Positions 1 through 10,070 of a DNA stretch of 64,000 nucleotides are shown here, piece after piece; positions within the stretch are counted from its first letter, which is position 1; every line of letters begins with the position of its first letter. The position numbers and the translations under genes are program-made. Origin of the DNA: Bradysia coprophila (Eukaryota; Arthropoda; Insecta; Diptera; Sciaridae). Where the stretch lies: assembly GCF_014529535.1 (NCBI RefSeq), contig NW_023503409.1:7750390-7814389 (forward strand). Reading direction: 5' to 3'. The notes beneath the pieces were generated by a model. The model searched no databases and had not been told where the DNA came from. It was given only the letters and a program-made list of their open reading frames with translations.

Positions 1-395
1 GGGCGGCAGCCCCTTGACATTAAATACCGAAATACAAAAATTTGTGGTCGATTTTATCGTAAGTTTTGTGGAAGGAGTCGGCGTTTAAGCGCCGCAGGCA
101 ATCAAAAAGAATGCGGGGGTTCAGGGGGCGGCAGCCCCTTGTCATAAAGTATCGGAATATTAGAAATCGTTGATTTTGTCGCAACTATTTGTTTATAGAT
201 TGTTTAGTGTATTTATGAAAAGTGTCAATGCGCCGCAGGCCGAGAAAAATAAAAACGACTAAAAAAAGCGGGGGTCAAGGGGGTGCATCCCCCTTGCGGG
301 GTCTAAGGGGCAGAGCCCCTAGCGGGGTTTGGGGCAGAGCCCCGTGCGTGTTAGGCCGTCTGCAGGACGTGCAGCGAAACTCGCCGCAGGTTTTG
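1..395. repeat. GC-rich palindromic repeat modules
   Basis: A GC-rich island in an AT-rich setting, cut by the window edge. A module ending GGCGGCAGCCCCTTG occurs at about 1-16 and again at about 127-142, followed each time by a similar AT-rich spacer, so the period is about 125 bp. From 268 to 345 there are short palindromes such as GGGGCAGAGCCCC separated by GCGGGGTTT-type spacers, and GCCGCAGG occurs several times. The same modules form the cores of the elements at 20.9-22.1 kb and 57.2-58.5 kb. No convincing protein is encoded. Confidence 0.7.
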
Positions 396-539
396 CAAAG
401 ATTTTTCTATTTTTATTTTCAGTGTAGTTATTCGTTATTATTGAAGTTATTTCGATACGTAGACATTTTGCCTGGGGTACTTTGGTTGGAGTTATTTTGA
501 TCCTTCGTTATTTTTTCGGGGTTACTTTAACATACAGCC

Positions 540-672
540 GAAATTTAATTGGGTTTTTTGTCCGGGGTTATTATGTCCGCTCTACTGTCTCCACTCAATA
601 GAAAATTTATTTTGTCCGGGGTTATTATGTCCGGGGTTATTTTGTCCGGGTTATTTTGTCCGGGGATATTAA
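540..672. repeat. TTATTTTGTCCGGGG short tandem array
   Basis: Degenerate tandem copies of a 15-16 bp unit, TTATTTTGTCCGGGG, clearest at 600-670, with weaker relatives back to about 430 (GTTATTTTGATCC, GTTATTTTTTCGGGG). It lies directly beside the GC-rich modules. This resembles the layout of the 20.9-kb and 57.2-kb elements, where a GC core is flanked by arrays of a different short unit. It is probably one end of a third element whose other end is outside the window. Confidence 0.6.
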
Positions 673-715
673 GTCCTAGAACCAACCTATAGTGACTGAT
701 TCTGTTATTTCATAT

Positions 716-835
716 AAGGCTTGATTTCCACTTAACAAAAAAGTACACCGTGTGAGAGACAAAATTGAATTTCTCAATTTTTGTTTTGTTTACCTGACAG
801 CTTGCTCTCTCACGGCTCTCACACTGAGAGTAAAC
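716..835 (+). repeat. Dispersed repeat, GGCTTGATTTCC family
   Basis: A roughly 120-bp AT-rich segment starting GGCTTGATTTCCACTTA and containing GTGTGAGAGACAA, with TGACAGCT and TCTCACGGC toward the far side. It matches 55891-56010 over its length and the first part also matches 62509 onward, so it is a small dispersed element. Partial inverted symmetry (CTTAACAAAAA against TTAAGTTGAA) suggests a decayed MITE. No target duplication could be fixed. Confidence 0.6.
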
Positions 836-1143
836 CATACTTAAGTTGAACATGACATTTTATTCATTTAGTGATTATAGGCAAATATGTTGACTGGTTA
901 AGCCCTAACTTCGTTTATAACCAGCTCAATTTTCCAAAGCTACATACTGCTGTTAACACATTTTAAATTTAGGAAAACTTAGGGAACAGTACTGACGTTA
1001 ACGGTAGTAATTTAAAATTATTTTTAAATGACAGTAAGCCCTCAAGTTACGTAAATTATGATTCATCCGGTGAAAGAATAAATACCGTTATCAGTGATAG
1101 TGAATAGAATAGAAAAGGGAGAAGCCATGCTGAATAAACTAAT

Positions 1144-1355
1144 TACATAGAGGCAGTGAAATTTCAGCAAGAATTTGCTTCAGTTGTTTTTCAGCTGATC
1201 CACTCAAACAATCTAAACTGTTTATAAGTCTTTTTCCGGTTTTACCACTAACTCGCGTGTGCATGTAGCAGCTTCAACCGTTTTGTTTGTGTATGTGAAT
1301 CAGCTGAAAAACAGCTGAAGCAAATTAATGCTGAAAATTCGCTGCCTCTGACTGT
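1144..1355. mobile_element. Decayed Tc1/mariner-type MITE
   Basis: A foldback element about 210 bp long. Inner arms TTTTTCAGCTGATCC and GGATCAGCTGAAAAA-like sequence face each other, and the outer ends are degraded forms of CAGTCAAAGGCAG. It is homologous to the better preserved copy at 17728-17960, which has TA duplications, so the Tc1/mariner assignment is by comparison. It contains no coding region. Confidence 0.7.
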
Positions 1356-1671
1356 AATTTATCCCACAACACCGTTCCAATTTAGATCTCTTCCATTGTA
1401 GCAACTGTAAGAACGATTTTAGACGAGCCGAAAACATACATTTCGTCAACAATAATTTTTTGGTTATGTCTCTATAGATGACGTTTTGACAGATGAAATC
1501 ACCTTGTAACAAACCTCTGATGTGTGGCGGTGTATCGGGTGTATCAGAGCTTTGGTAGAAATTTACAGGAAATTTTTTGGTAGTCTAACTGTCAACTGAC
1601 AACACTGCAACTACCTCTGCTTGAAAGAAAATTCAAAACATAACCTTTCGGATTCGAAACATTAAATAAAA

Positions 1672-2193
1672 ATGTCTTTAATGGCAAGTTATTCGTCAAT
1701 TATGAGGCAGAAAACTGCATGTTTGATCCTCGTCCGCAATTACTCTAAGCCCACTGTTCGTAAGTAAAACATTTTTAGCTCCCGTCTTATGGTATGTCTG
1801 CACAAGTCGCTCCTCAATTTTTTCCAGCAAAAGCCACGAAAACCAAGAAACTCGGTAAAATGGGTCCCATTGCCGAAAAGGTAATTATCCCAGTGGAAAC
1901 AGATACTCACAAATTGGTTAACTACGTTTGTGGCAGTAATATCAACAAAACTGGCGAGGACATCAAGGTAATAATTCTATCCTGTCCATCGATACTTCAG
2001 CAGCATTAATGAAAATGGATTCGTTGTTTAGATAAAAGATGACTCGGAATATCCCGAATGGTTGTGGCAAATTAATACTGGACCAGCACCAAAACTAGAA
2101 GAATTAGATCCGGAAACCAAACAGTACTGGAGAAAACTAAGAAAACTGGCTCTGCAGAGGAATAACACTTTAGCTAAGCTGAAACCGTTTTAG
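1672..2193 (+). CDS. mRpL54: Mitochondrial ribosomal protein L54 (mL54)
   Basis: Three exons, 1672-1759, 1828-1967 and 2032-2193, give 129 residues. Introns are 68 and 64 nt with GT-AG ends (phases 1 and 0). The N terminus is a basic, hydrophobic mitochondrial presequence (MSLMASYSSIMRQ). A lysine-rich linker follows, then the conserved C-terminal block with KDDSEYPEWLWQ and EELDPETKQYWR, which is diagnostic for the mL54 family of the mitochondrial large subunit. The ATG at 1672 is chosen because it supplies the targeting peptide; the later ATG at 1794 lies in the first intron. An AATAAA signal lies at 2232-2237. The length fits the family. Assignment is secure from the C-terminal block. Confidence 0.93.
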
Positions 2194-3400
2194 GTTCGGT
2201 CGACCTAGGTTCGCAAATGTAGAATTTAGTAAATAAAGTTTGAAATGAAACTTTATAAAGTCGTCTGGTATTATTGGCAACTAGATAAGCACACTTCATC
2301 ACGTGAAGTGAGTCTCGGGGTATTCGCTAAGAAAGTTGACATAAAATTTTTTTGAAGGGAATCTTCCTCTAAAGGGACAAAGCATGCGATTCCGAATGAA
2401 TTTTACAGAAGTTTCTCCCGCTGCGGAACCTGGAAAGGGTTTGACGATTACGAAAATGTTTTTCCATATTTCACGGTGAAACGTATACCGAAGGGTTCGA
2501 TTTACAGCTGGGCAAATTTGCGCGAGAGGTTGACACGTGATGTGTTCGACTTATTTTATTTTACAATATTCGCTCTCATGCAACTGTTCCCATTATGTCG
2601 CTTCACCTTCCATAAATACTTCGAATCGACGAAATTCTCATCTAACGTAAAAATTTCTTCTTTATTCAATTCGGCCTATTTTTTTACCCTATCCCACTCC
2701 CACCACTAGAGCAGAGAACATTTTTTACACCTGATGAGTACCTGACGATATTAATGGACTCTAAGTTCTGATTCGAAAAACTTTCTCGAACTTCAGCTGT
2801 TGGAGTTTTACCTGTCACATACGTCTAGCAAAATACATGTTAAAAAATTGAAGTAAAAGATTTGAAATCAACAGACTAAAAATACTTGGATCGATTGAAG
2901 TAATAGACCCGATAATAATACTGTAACAGGTTAAATTACTCAGGTTTGCCTAGTGGAAACAAATTGTTGACACTAGAACCAAAGCACATGAAAATAGGAA
3001 ATACCTGCTTTGCCAGAACTAATGCCACTTACCCTGATTGCTACCATACTGCCGTATAGTTCGAAGTGATAAAGGGCCAGCTCGTGTACCAAAAGATAAA
3101 AACACCGGGCACGATTCTCGTAAGTTTGTATTTTCGTCATCTCGACAAATTTCAACGGAATTCAACATTTTGTGAATCAAAATTACTGAACGAGTTAATT
3201 GCCACTTTCGAAAGGCGAGTAGTATAAGTTGAGATATTCCTCAGAATCTCTGAAACGACACGAACGATTAAATGGCAGACGAATTTATGTACGCACCTCT
3301 GTGACAAAGCCTTACTGGTTTTGTAACTGGTTTCCGTTCGACCGCTGGGTTAACGGCAACGGACTTAGTCCAGATGCTAAATGGTTCAGAAAATTAGTGA
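2194..3400. other. Intergenic, possible unassigned exons
   Basis: No recognisable gene. Two stretches look partly coding on the + strand: an open frame from 2356 with KGSIYSWANLRER, and a segment at 3245-3415 with an acceptor-like ATTCCTCAG before it and GTGAGT after it, encoding KPYWFCNWFPFDRW. They do not match a family I know and I could not join them into one model. The motif GAAGTAAWAGA occurs at 2850 and 2897 (see findings). Confidence 0.25.
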
Positions 3401-3403
3401 CAA

Positions 3404-3690
3404 TTACAAAAGAGTGAGTAACAAATCATTTCGTTCACCTGGACCTGGCTGCGAGTTCGGAATATTTCTTGGACGTTGACTCTGTTCAAAAATGTGCACC
3501 TCCTCTTCAATGCTGGTATCTTCCTGCGATAAGACAGATGTTTCCCACACAAAAACGTGGACAATTATCGCATCATTTTCTTGAGGATCCATACGCAAAA
3601 TTTCTCGTATGGAATCCACAGAAATGCGAAAACTGTTCGTAATGTTCTTTTCTTGAAATTTTCTGTATGACTGCACCAATCCTTGCCACT
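3404..3690 (-). pseudogene. Possible sina-like 3' fragment
   Basis: Open frame of about 95 residues on the - strand just downstream of the sina-like gene, preceded by a strong acceptor (TTTTCTTTTTAG). It begins with VHCEWQGLVQSY, which resembles the CKWQG zinc-finger piece of SIAH proteins, and later has an acidic stretch with FVWETSVLSQED. No start codon belongs to it, and splicing from the upstream gene through the only nearby donor would put it in another frame. It may be a leftover of a duplicated sina-like gene or an alternative last exon. Chance openness cannot be excluded. Confidence 0.3.
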
Positions 3691-3732
3691 CGCAATGGAC
3701 TTTCTAAAAAGAAAATTCAAAAACAGAATTCA

Positions 3733-4568
3733 TCAGCGATGTGCTGTGCTAACTAACAAGAGCTCAATTTTATGATTCTGTTTAATCGAAGGCAATTCAT
3801 TTGTAGAAAAGACACCTACGTTTGACTTCGACCCAATTCGTAATTTCAATCGGATGTTCTGCAGATCCTCTTCATTGCTTTTCAGCGCGAAGCCGGCGAA
3901 CGTGAAGAATTCATCGGTAGACACTACCGACCGGATCAACAGCGGTACTTCAATTGATGTTACCAAAACTGGTTCAAAGAAGATATCGTTTTGACTACCG
4001 ACCCAAACTTTGGAAACATTCAGACACAAACGGAACGTATCGCTGTGCACTTTCGTCACTGAATGACATACATCCAAATGGGAGACGGTCGTAAAGTCAT
4101 TTACTTTGATTGTACAGTCCTTCTTTCCCAACAGATTTGAACAAAAGTTGAACGGCCTAGAGAGGTAATTTAAAGAAGAATTTTTACATTGGGTGATCGG
4201 AAGGACAAAGTTGCACATTGTACTCACGTGAAAGGGCAATCTTGTAAATGATCTCTCAACGACTCAATACTCAATTGAACCGCACATCCCTCATTCTTGT
4301 TGGTGCAGTCAACACGCAAATTGTTGAGAATTTTCTCCAGTGCAATGTTCCGTATTTTTGCCGATTGTGACATGGGCACTCTGCATTCCACACATTTATT
4401 GATTCTTTTGGCACAGTTGGAGCACATTACGTGCCCGTTACAGCATTGATAAATGGGGGGTATAAGTGTCTCATAACAGACAGCGCAGATGGAATAACCC
4501 TTCGCAGCTTCCAGCATCATGTTATCAATGTACTGATTACCTTTGTCATAATCAAGATCAGCATCCAT
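3733..4568 (-). CDS. SIAH/sina-like RING E3 ubiquitin ligase
   Basis: Two exons, 4568-4228 and 4156-3733, joined across a 71-nt intron (GTGAGT...CTCTAG, phase 2), give 254 residues. Residues 28-62 form a C3HC4 RING: C28, C31, C42, H46, C49, C52, C59, C62, with the sina-type core PPIYQCCNGHVMCSNC. A SIAH-type zinc finger follows (CTNKNEGC, then HLQDC and further Cys/His across the splice). The rest should be the beta-sheet substrate-binding domain, but it is strongly diverged. Family members are E3 ligases that recruit E2 through the RING and bind substrates with the C-terminal domain. Proteins of this size from multicopy insect sina-like families are common; this one is too diverged to call the orthologue of sina itself. 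Confidence 0.85.
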
Positions 4569-4922
4569 GTTGTTCGTAGTTTCGGATAGATTTTCCTACT
4601 TCTCTTTATCACAGAAATTACCGACAAACTAAATTCTTTTCCAAAAAGTAAATTTTAACGAAGTTTTAAAGCACCCGATGTTCACATAGTTACGTGTTGT
4701 ATACGAAGTTGCCGATATGCCATCTGTTATTGGCAGCAAAGACAAAAATTAACAGTACCATGAGTACCAATTTAAACCATACATGGCAGCCCGAAGCCGT
4801 GTATAATGCAATGACGTGATAGATTTGTATCAAACGCTAGGAGTAAAGTAACAAACGAAGTAACAGATTTACTATTGTTGTTGCGACAAAAATGAACTAC
4901 AACCTTTCACTGCTCAGGGAGC

Positions 4923-5150
4923 TTAAGAGGTTCCGAGCCTACGCTGCAAAGGGGCATCGGTACACTTTTCTCAAAGCACATGGAACTTTCACAGACAATT
5001 TTATTTTTTATTCAAAGCTGACATATTTTTACTCGAAAATGTGGTCGTACATTTTTCAAAAAAGGCTCTCGTAAAAAGATATCAGCGATCAAAAATTTCG
5101 AAACGCAGAAATGTAGGCTACAATTTCAGCGTAGGCTCGGAACCTCTTAA
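4923..5150. mobile_element. TTAA-flanked foldback MITE (small copy)
   Basis: A 228-bp element with near-perfect terminal inverted repeats: TTAAGAGGTTCCGAGCCTAC at the left and its complement ending CTCTTAA at the right. The interior contains GTGGTCGTACATTTTTCAAAA and an AAATGTAGGCTACAATTT block shared with the elements at 41650, 46684 and 47071. The TTAA at both ends would fit a piggyBac-type TTAA target. There is no coding capacity. Confidence 0.8.
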
Positions 5151-5613
5151 AATTATAAGAATAATCACGCTACTGCTCAAGAGAATATACAGGATGCTAT
5201 ATGACCTGTTTCGTTGGTTCTGTTTGGATAAAGCACGATTAAATCAGTAAGCAAATAGCAACTTGACTCTTTTGTATAACCAGGGCCGGACTGGTTACCT
5301 AAAAGCTCCTCACGCATTGAATGACAAAAATTTGTGAAAGGATCTTCGTTCATACAACCATTCAAAAAGCCATTCGGACATTGCCCCAATACCCATCAGC
5401 CTATAATTCCAGGGCTGTGTACAACATCTCAGCGAACATTTCTTTGGTTCACAAATAAAGTGAAAAGTCAATGCAGAAACGTCGTGCCACACTTGTCACG
5501 CGGAGAGAGAAAATTTTCTTTGTTAAATCGCGAAAGCCTAAAAGTTTTCCTTTAAAGTGAAATAAAATCGTTTGTCAGAGACTGCAATAGCTTAGCAACG
5601 TTTTCCGTTTTAC

Positions 5614-5813
5614 TGTCGTGGCAAAGTTAACTAGACAGGAGTGCTGATTTGACTAGGGACCTGAATAATCAGTAGCTCTATAATTTTTGCGAATAAAATT
5701 TTTCAATTTATGTCAGTGTTCATTTGAGTTCATTTTCATCCAGTGTATTAGGTCCTTTATTTGACGTTTCGAAAATGAACCGCTCCTGCCTGGTTTATTT
5801 TACTCTGCCGCGG
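5614..5813. mobile_element. MITE, CAGAGTAAAATAAACCAGG ends, copy 1
   Basis: About 200 bp, homologous over its length to 23292-23490. The right end reads CCTGGTTTATTTTACTCTGC and the left end is a degraded complement of it. The interior shares GACTAGGGACCTGAATAAT and GTGTATTAGGTCC with the second copy. Non-coding. Confidence 0.75.
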
Positions 5814-6147
5814 CTTTACGATAAACAAATTCCAACACAGTTTCGACTTTTACAATAGAAAAACTCTTCAGGCCAAAGAAACGTTGGCTCAGCTCAAAAT
5901 GCATTAATTACCACAATAACACCTCAAACCTGATGTGCCTTTCGTTTCTTTTTGGAGAATCCACCATAACTTTCGAAAGACGTGCCTCTATTGTGAACAT
6001 GCTTCTTCCGAATTGAACAGAATGAAATAGTGAACAAGCCGCGCAAACCATCTTTGACAGACGGGTTTTGTTGTTTTTGTTGAGAGGCAGACAGAGGTAT
6101 TCTATCGAGTGGTTTTGTAATATTTATGTGAAAACAAAACGAGAACT

Positions 6148-7243
6148 ATGAATCATTTACCAATAGTCCTAGTGTTATCAGAAGGGGATCTCAAGCCCAA
6201 TGAGATAATCGCAAGTAAGACAAGAAACGATTTCGTCTACCATCCACGGTTCATAATTTTGTTATTTTGATTAGACATACGCAAAATTCCAAACGAAAAT
6301 GATCACGTACAGCTGGACAACACAGACCTGATTGCATACAAATACCATTTGGTCACAAAATACTATGAAACCGATATTCTGTTTATGCCGTACGAGAAGT
6401 CGTTGAACACATTTCCGCATCACTTACAGGTCTCGGTGGAAGGCCTGTTCATCTACTTCAACGCGAACGATGTTGGTTTTCCCAAAACTAATTCGCTTTC
6501 GTTGCGTTAGCTGCTTAACACTTTAACACACTCGTTTCAGAGAGACTTTATAAATTCGATACCGAAGTACGGCACCTACTTGCAGGATAATGAAATCGAG
6601 CTGGGAATTTTATTGTGCAATCAACTCTTCGACGAGGAAAAGGACGGGGTCACATACAAGGAAGCAAGGCAAGCGTGTAAATTACTCGATATCATTGAAC
6701 TGGGCCGGATCAAGGATGATTCGGATGCGGCTGATGATAATGGCGATCATCACGACCCAGTTGGTTATGATGAACTGATTCAAGTTCTCAAGAGTTTCCT
6801 ATGGTCAAATATTGATGTGGACGGAGGTAAATTCCATTGATGCGTTCAAGTAATGTCAATTCTCTAAACGAGTTTCCCTTCAGCACGCAACACAAAACCG
6901 GGTAATTATGGCAAAGGTCTCGCCGGAGCAGCGTCGTCCGATCAAGATTTAACGGGTAAGCTTAGACTGTTAAACAAAGTCTTAAATTTCTGTAGTTGAG
7001 CCTTCGGTTTTGATTTTTAAAATTTCCTCTTGCTCCACAGATGAGAAAATCGAGGCAGAATTGATTGGCTTCGAGAAACTTCTAACTGAAGTGATGGCAT
7101 TCAAGAGCAATTCGTCAACGTGGTCGCGAAACGACCGACTGTCATATACGCAGAATTTTGCAGAAGCTTTTGATAACTTAATAGGAGACGGTAGTTCGGA
7201 TGAAGAATCAACATGGTCGACATCAAAAAAGAAACCAGATTAG
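6148..7243 (+). CDS. Aagab: Alpha- and gamma-adaptin-binding protein p34
   Basis: Five exons, 6148-6214, 6275-6471, 6541-6826, 6884-6955 and 7041-7243, with introns of 57-85 nt, give 274 residues. The N-terminal half has the Rab-like pseudo-GTPase layout of AAGAB, including VSVEGLFIYFNAND and a strand ending ELGILLCNQ. The centre is acidic and variable (KDDSDAADDNGD). The C-terminal helical domain, about residues 215-262, contains GFEKLLTEVMAFK, then QNFAEAFDNLIGDGSSDEE, a clear match to the family's C terminus. AAGAB is a cytosolic chaperone that stabilises AP-1 and AP-2 subunits during adaptor assembly. The exon 2 donor is a weak GTTGGT, forced by reading frame. AATAAA lies at 7287-7292. 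Confidence 0.88.
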
Positions 7244-7424
7244 GATCGAAATTGTGGCTGCTGAATTCCGTATGTCAAAAAAAATTAATAAAAAACCGGC
7301 GCTTGATACTGCGTAAACCGTCGATTTATCATTGAAGTGGTCGAGTTGTGAAAGTACGATGTTTAGGGGTGGTCACAGTGGGGAGCGTTTTTTAACTGTA
7401 ATTTACCGGCAATTATTCAAGCGG

Positions 7425-7744
7425 CAACATTTTATTGTCCTGAAAATTCGACGACATGAATATCGGCGACTTCTCGAAGAAACGGCTACTAATCGTCGTT
7501 ATTTCAGGAACTCGCCGTTTCTTCAGGAATTCGTCGATTCTTGTTGCAGTTTCTTCACCTTTCATCTTTTTGTAAAAGGAATACGAAGGAAATGGAGTTG
7601 TCCTGAAGAAACGGCAAGAAGAATCAGCTACTTCCTGAAGAGACAGTGAGTTCCTGAAAAAACTACGACTAATGGACTAGTCGCCGTTTCTTCAGGAAGT
7701 CGTCGATACTCATGTTGTCGAAATTTCAGGACAGTCAACATTTT
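7425..7744. mobile_element. Foldback element with 9-bp target duplication
   Basis: CAACATTTT is present as an exact 9-bp direct repeat at 7425-7433 and 7736-7744. Immediately inside are inverted repeats of about 53 bp (7434-7486 and 7683-7735), beginning ATTGTCCTGAAAATTCGACG and ending GAAGAAACGGC. The interior holds further degenerate copies of CGCCGTTTCTTCAGGAA in both orientations. Long inverted repeats with a 9-bp duplication are typical of Mutator-like elements. It is non-autonomous: the longest open frame has no transposase features. Confidence 0.88.
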
Positions 7745-7798
7745 CCACATATGATTAGTGCATGTAACTTACCGAACTGAAGCCACTGAAGTTCAATT

Positions 7799-8247
7799 TT
7801 TAGCCCCGTACGAAGTACAAAGGGGCTTATAGGATTACGATGCCATGTGTAATTGATGGAATTCGAAGCAGACGGTAAGGGCAAAGTGTTTGCCTATGTT
7901 CATAGATGACGAATCTGCAATAAAAATTTTGTCTGTCCGTCTGTCCGTCTGTCACGTCGATATCTTGAGTAAATCAAATCCGATTTCAAAAAAATTTTTT
8001 TTCCCTGAAAGATAGTCGAAATAGTGAGGCTAAGTTCGAAGATGGGCATATTCGGGTCGGCCCTTCGTGAGTTAGGGCCACCTAAGTGATTTAAGGTCTT
8101 TTGATGATATTTATGGCAAAATAAACGATGGAAATGTAAATGACACGGCAAATGATAGGTATTGTCAATACCAATCCAGGAAAAAAAAGTTTTTTAAAAT
8201 CGGTTGAGTGGACCGTGAGTTAGGGCCTTAGAAGTGAAATGCTACTC
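7799..8247. repeat. GCCCCGTACGAAGTAC-headed repeat
   Basis: Begins GCCCCGTACGAAGTACAAA and contains three tandem GTCCGTCT units (7932-7953) followed by TCACGTCGATATC. This arrangement occurs in dispersed insect repeats. It runs into the 146-bp array that follows, and a related GTACGGGGCTTCG string lies at about 9194, so 7799-9360 may be a single composite element. No terminal repeats could be matched. Confidence 0.5.
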
Positions 8248-9130
8248 GGGCCCTATGTGTATTTTACATAGAACTCGAGTAAATTTCATTCGTTTTTCGT
8301 AATTTTTGTTTGATTTGGAAGGTAATCGAATGCCGAATAGAATGTTGTTGAAAAAAAATTAAATTTGGGTCCTTGGCCTAAGGCCGCTACTAGGGCCCTG
8401 TGTGTATTTCACATATAACTCGAGTATATTTCATCCGTTTTTCGTAATTTTTGTTTCATTTGGAAGGTAATCAAAGGCCGAATAGAATGTTGTTGAAAAA
8501 AAATTAAATTTGGGTCCTTGGACTTAGGCCACTACTAGGGCCCTCGCCCTATGTGTATTTTACATATAACTCGAGCAAATTTCATCCGTTTTTCGTAATT
8601 TTTGTGTCATTTGGGAGGTAATCAAAGGCCGAATAGAATGTAGTTGAAAAAAAATTAAATTTGGGTCCTCGGACTGAGGCCGATACTAGGGCCCTATGTG
8701 TATTTTACATATAACTCGAGCAAATTTCATTCGTTTTTCGTAATTTTTGTTTTATTTGGAAGGTAATGAAAGGCCGAATAGAATGTTGTTGTAAAAAAAT
8801 TAAATTTGGGTCCTTGGATTAAGGCCAATACTAGGGCCCTATGTGTATTTTACATATAGCTCGAGCAAATTTCATCCGTTTTTCGTAATTTTTGTTTCAT
8901 TTGGAAGGTAATCAAAGGCCGAATAGAATGTTGTTGAAAAAAAATATTAAATTTGGGTCCTCGGACTGAGGCCGATACTAGGGCCCTATGTGTATTTTAC
9001 ATATAGCTCGAGCAAATTTCATCCGTTTTTCGTAATTTTTGTTTCATTTGGAAGGTAATCAAAGGCCGAATAGAATGTAGTTGAAAAAATTTTTAAATTT
9101 GGGTCCTCGGACTGAGGCCCTTCACTAGGC
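8248..9130 (+). repeat. 146-bp tandem array, six units
   Basis: Units start with GGGCCCTATGTGTATTTTAC at 8248, 8393, 8538, 8689, 8834 and 8981, giving a period of 145-151 bp. Each unit contains ACTCGAG, GTTTTTCGTAATTTTTGT, GGCCGAATAGAATGT and a poly-A run before AATTTGGGTCCT. Units differ by point changes and a small insertion at 8541. The last unit decays after 9110. No open frame runs through the array. Confidence 0.92.
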
Positions 9131-10060
9131 CCTTCAAAAAAATAAAATTTTAGGGCGATTTGAAATTTTTGTTTCATTTGAAAGGAACGTCGTACGGGGC
9201 TTCGTAATTGCGCTATGCGCAATTTGTAAGATGTACATATTACATAATAATTTTACTTTAACTACATTAACCGGCGCAATAGGCTTACGGTCAAAGTAGG
9301 GTGACAGACGCACTAGGGTCACGTACGCAATAGATATACGGGTTTGTACGGGGCTCAGTCGCAGCAAACGCTCCGACTGTTCTGATGGCTCGTTTTTTCG
9401 TCGAAGAGCGATCAGCGAAGATTGAAGAATGAAGATTTCTCTTGTTCGTCGAAAAATTCCAATGACTCGAGATCTCGATAATATTTCTCTCCTTCATGTT
9501 CATAGTCTGTGTTGGAATTGTCGGTTCCATTCCAACCGAAGCCACATCGAAATAAGTTCTACAACTCGCAACTTTTTTAACAGTCAACTAAAAACCAAGG
9601 TTTTCTTCATGTTGAAGAGATCCAAACAAATTCTTTCTTTTCCTTCTAAATGCAGAGAAGGTTCTTGTTATCCATCCATTTCGCACGGACTTTCATTCAC
9701 GGCACCCATGGTTCAACAAGGATTTTGGAAATATTTCAGTTTGATTTTCTAGTAAAGGTAGTCACTTCATGATTTCAACCGTTGTTGGAGCAAAGTTTCA
9801 TTAAATCACCTCCGATAATTCGTTGGAACAACAAGAACTGTAACGCAAATAATTCTATAGGCTTAGTGTGTACGACGTACGTTTTATTCCAAAGAAAAGT
9901 ACAATTGGCTGTGACTTTATGGTTTTAAAAAAAATTGTAATTTTATTGTAGTGCTACGGTCTCGATGTCCTTACCAAAAAAATAATTTCACAAAGTCAAC
10001 ACTTCCGGATATTTAAATCGAATTTGTAGGATCGATTTCACGCGATACAAGACACTCTGA
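9131..10060. other. Non-coding stretch after tandem array
   Basis: Contains a fragment of the preceding repeat (GTACGGGGCTTCG, then GTACGGGGCTCAG) and AT-rich DNA. Open frames of about 100 codons exist on both strands around 9290-9750 but show no family motif, splice structure or composition that would support a gene. Confidence 0.4.
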
Positions 10061-10070
10061 ACACGGATGT

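Noticed and set aside
2973-3155. Short - strand frame with ENRARCFYLLVHELALYHFEL that recalls the start of an acetyltransferase
   Set aside because: Only one candidate exon; no downstream exon with an acetyl-CoA-binding motif could be found.
9291-9752. Two opposite frames of about 100 codons
   Set aside because: No family resemblance, composition like the surrounding non-coding DNA.
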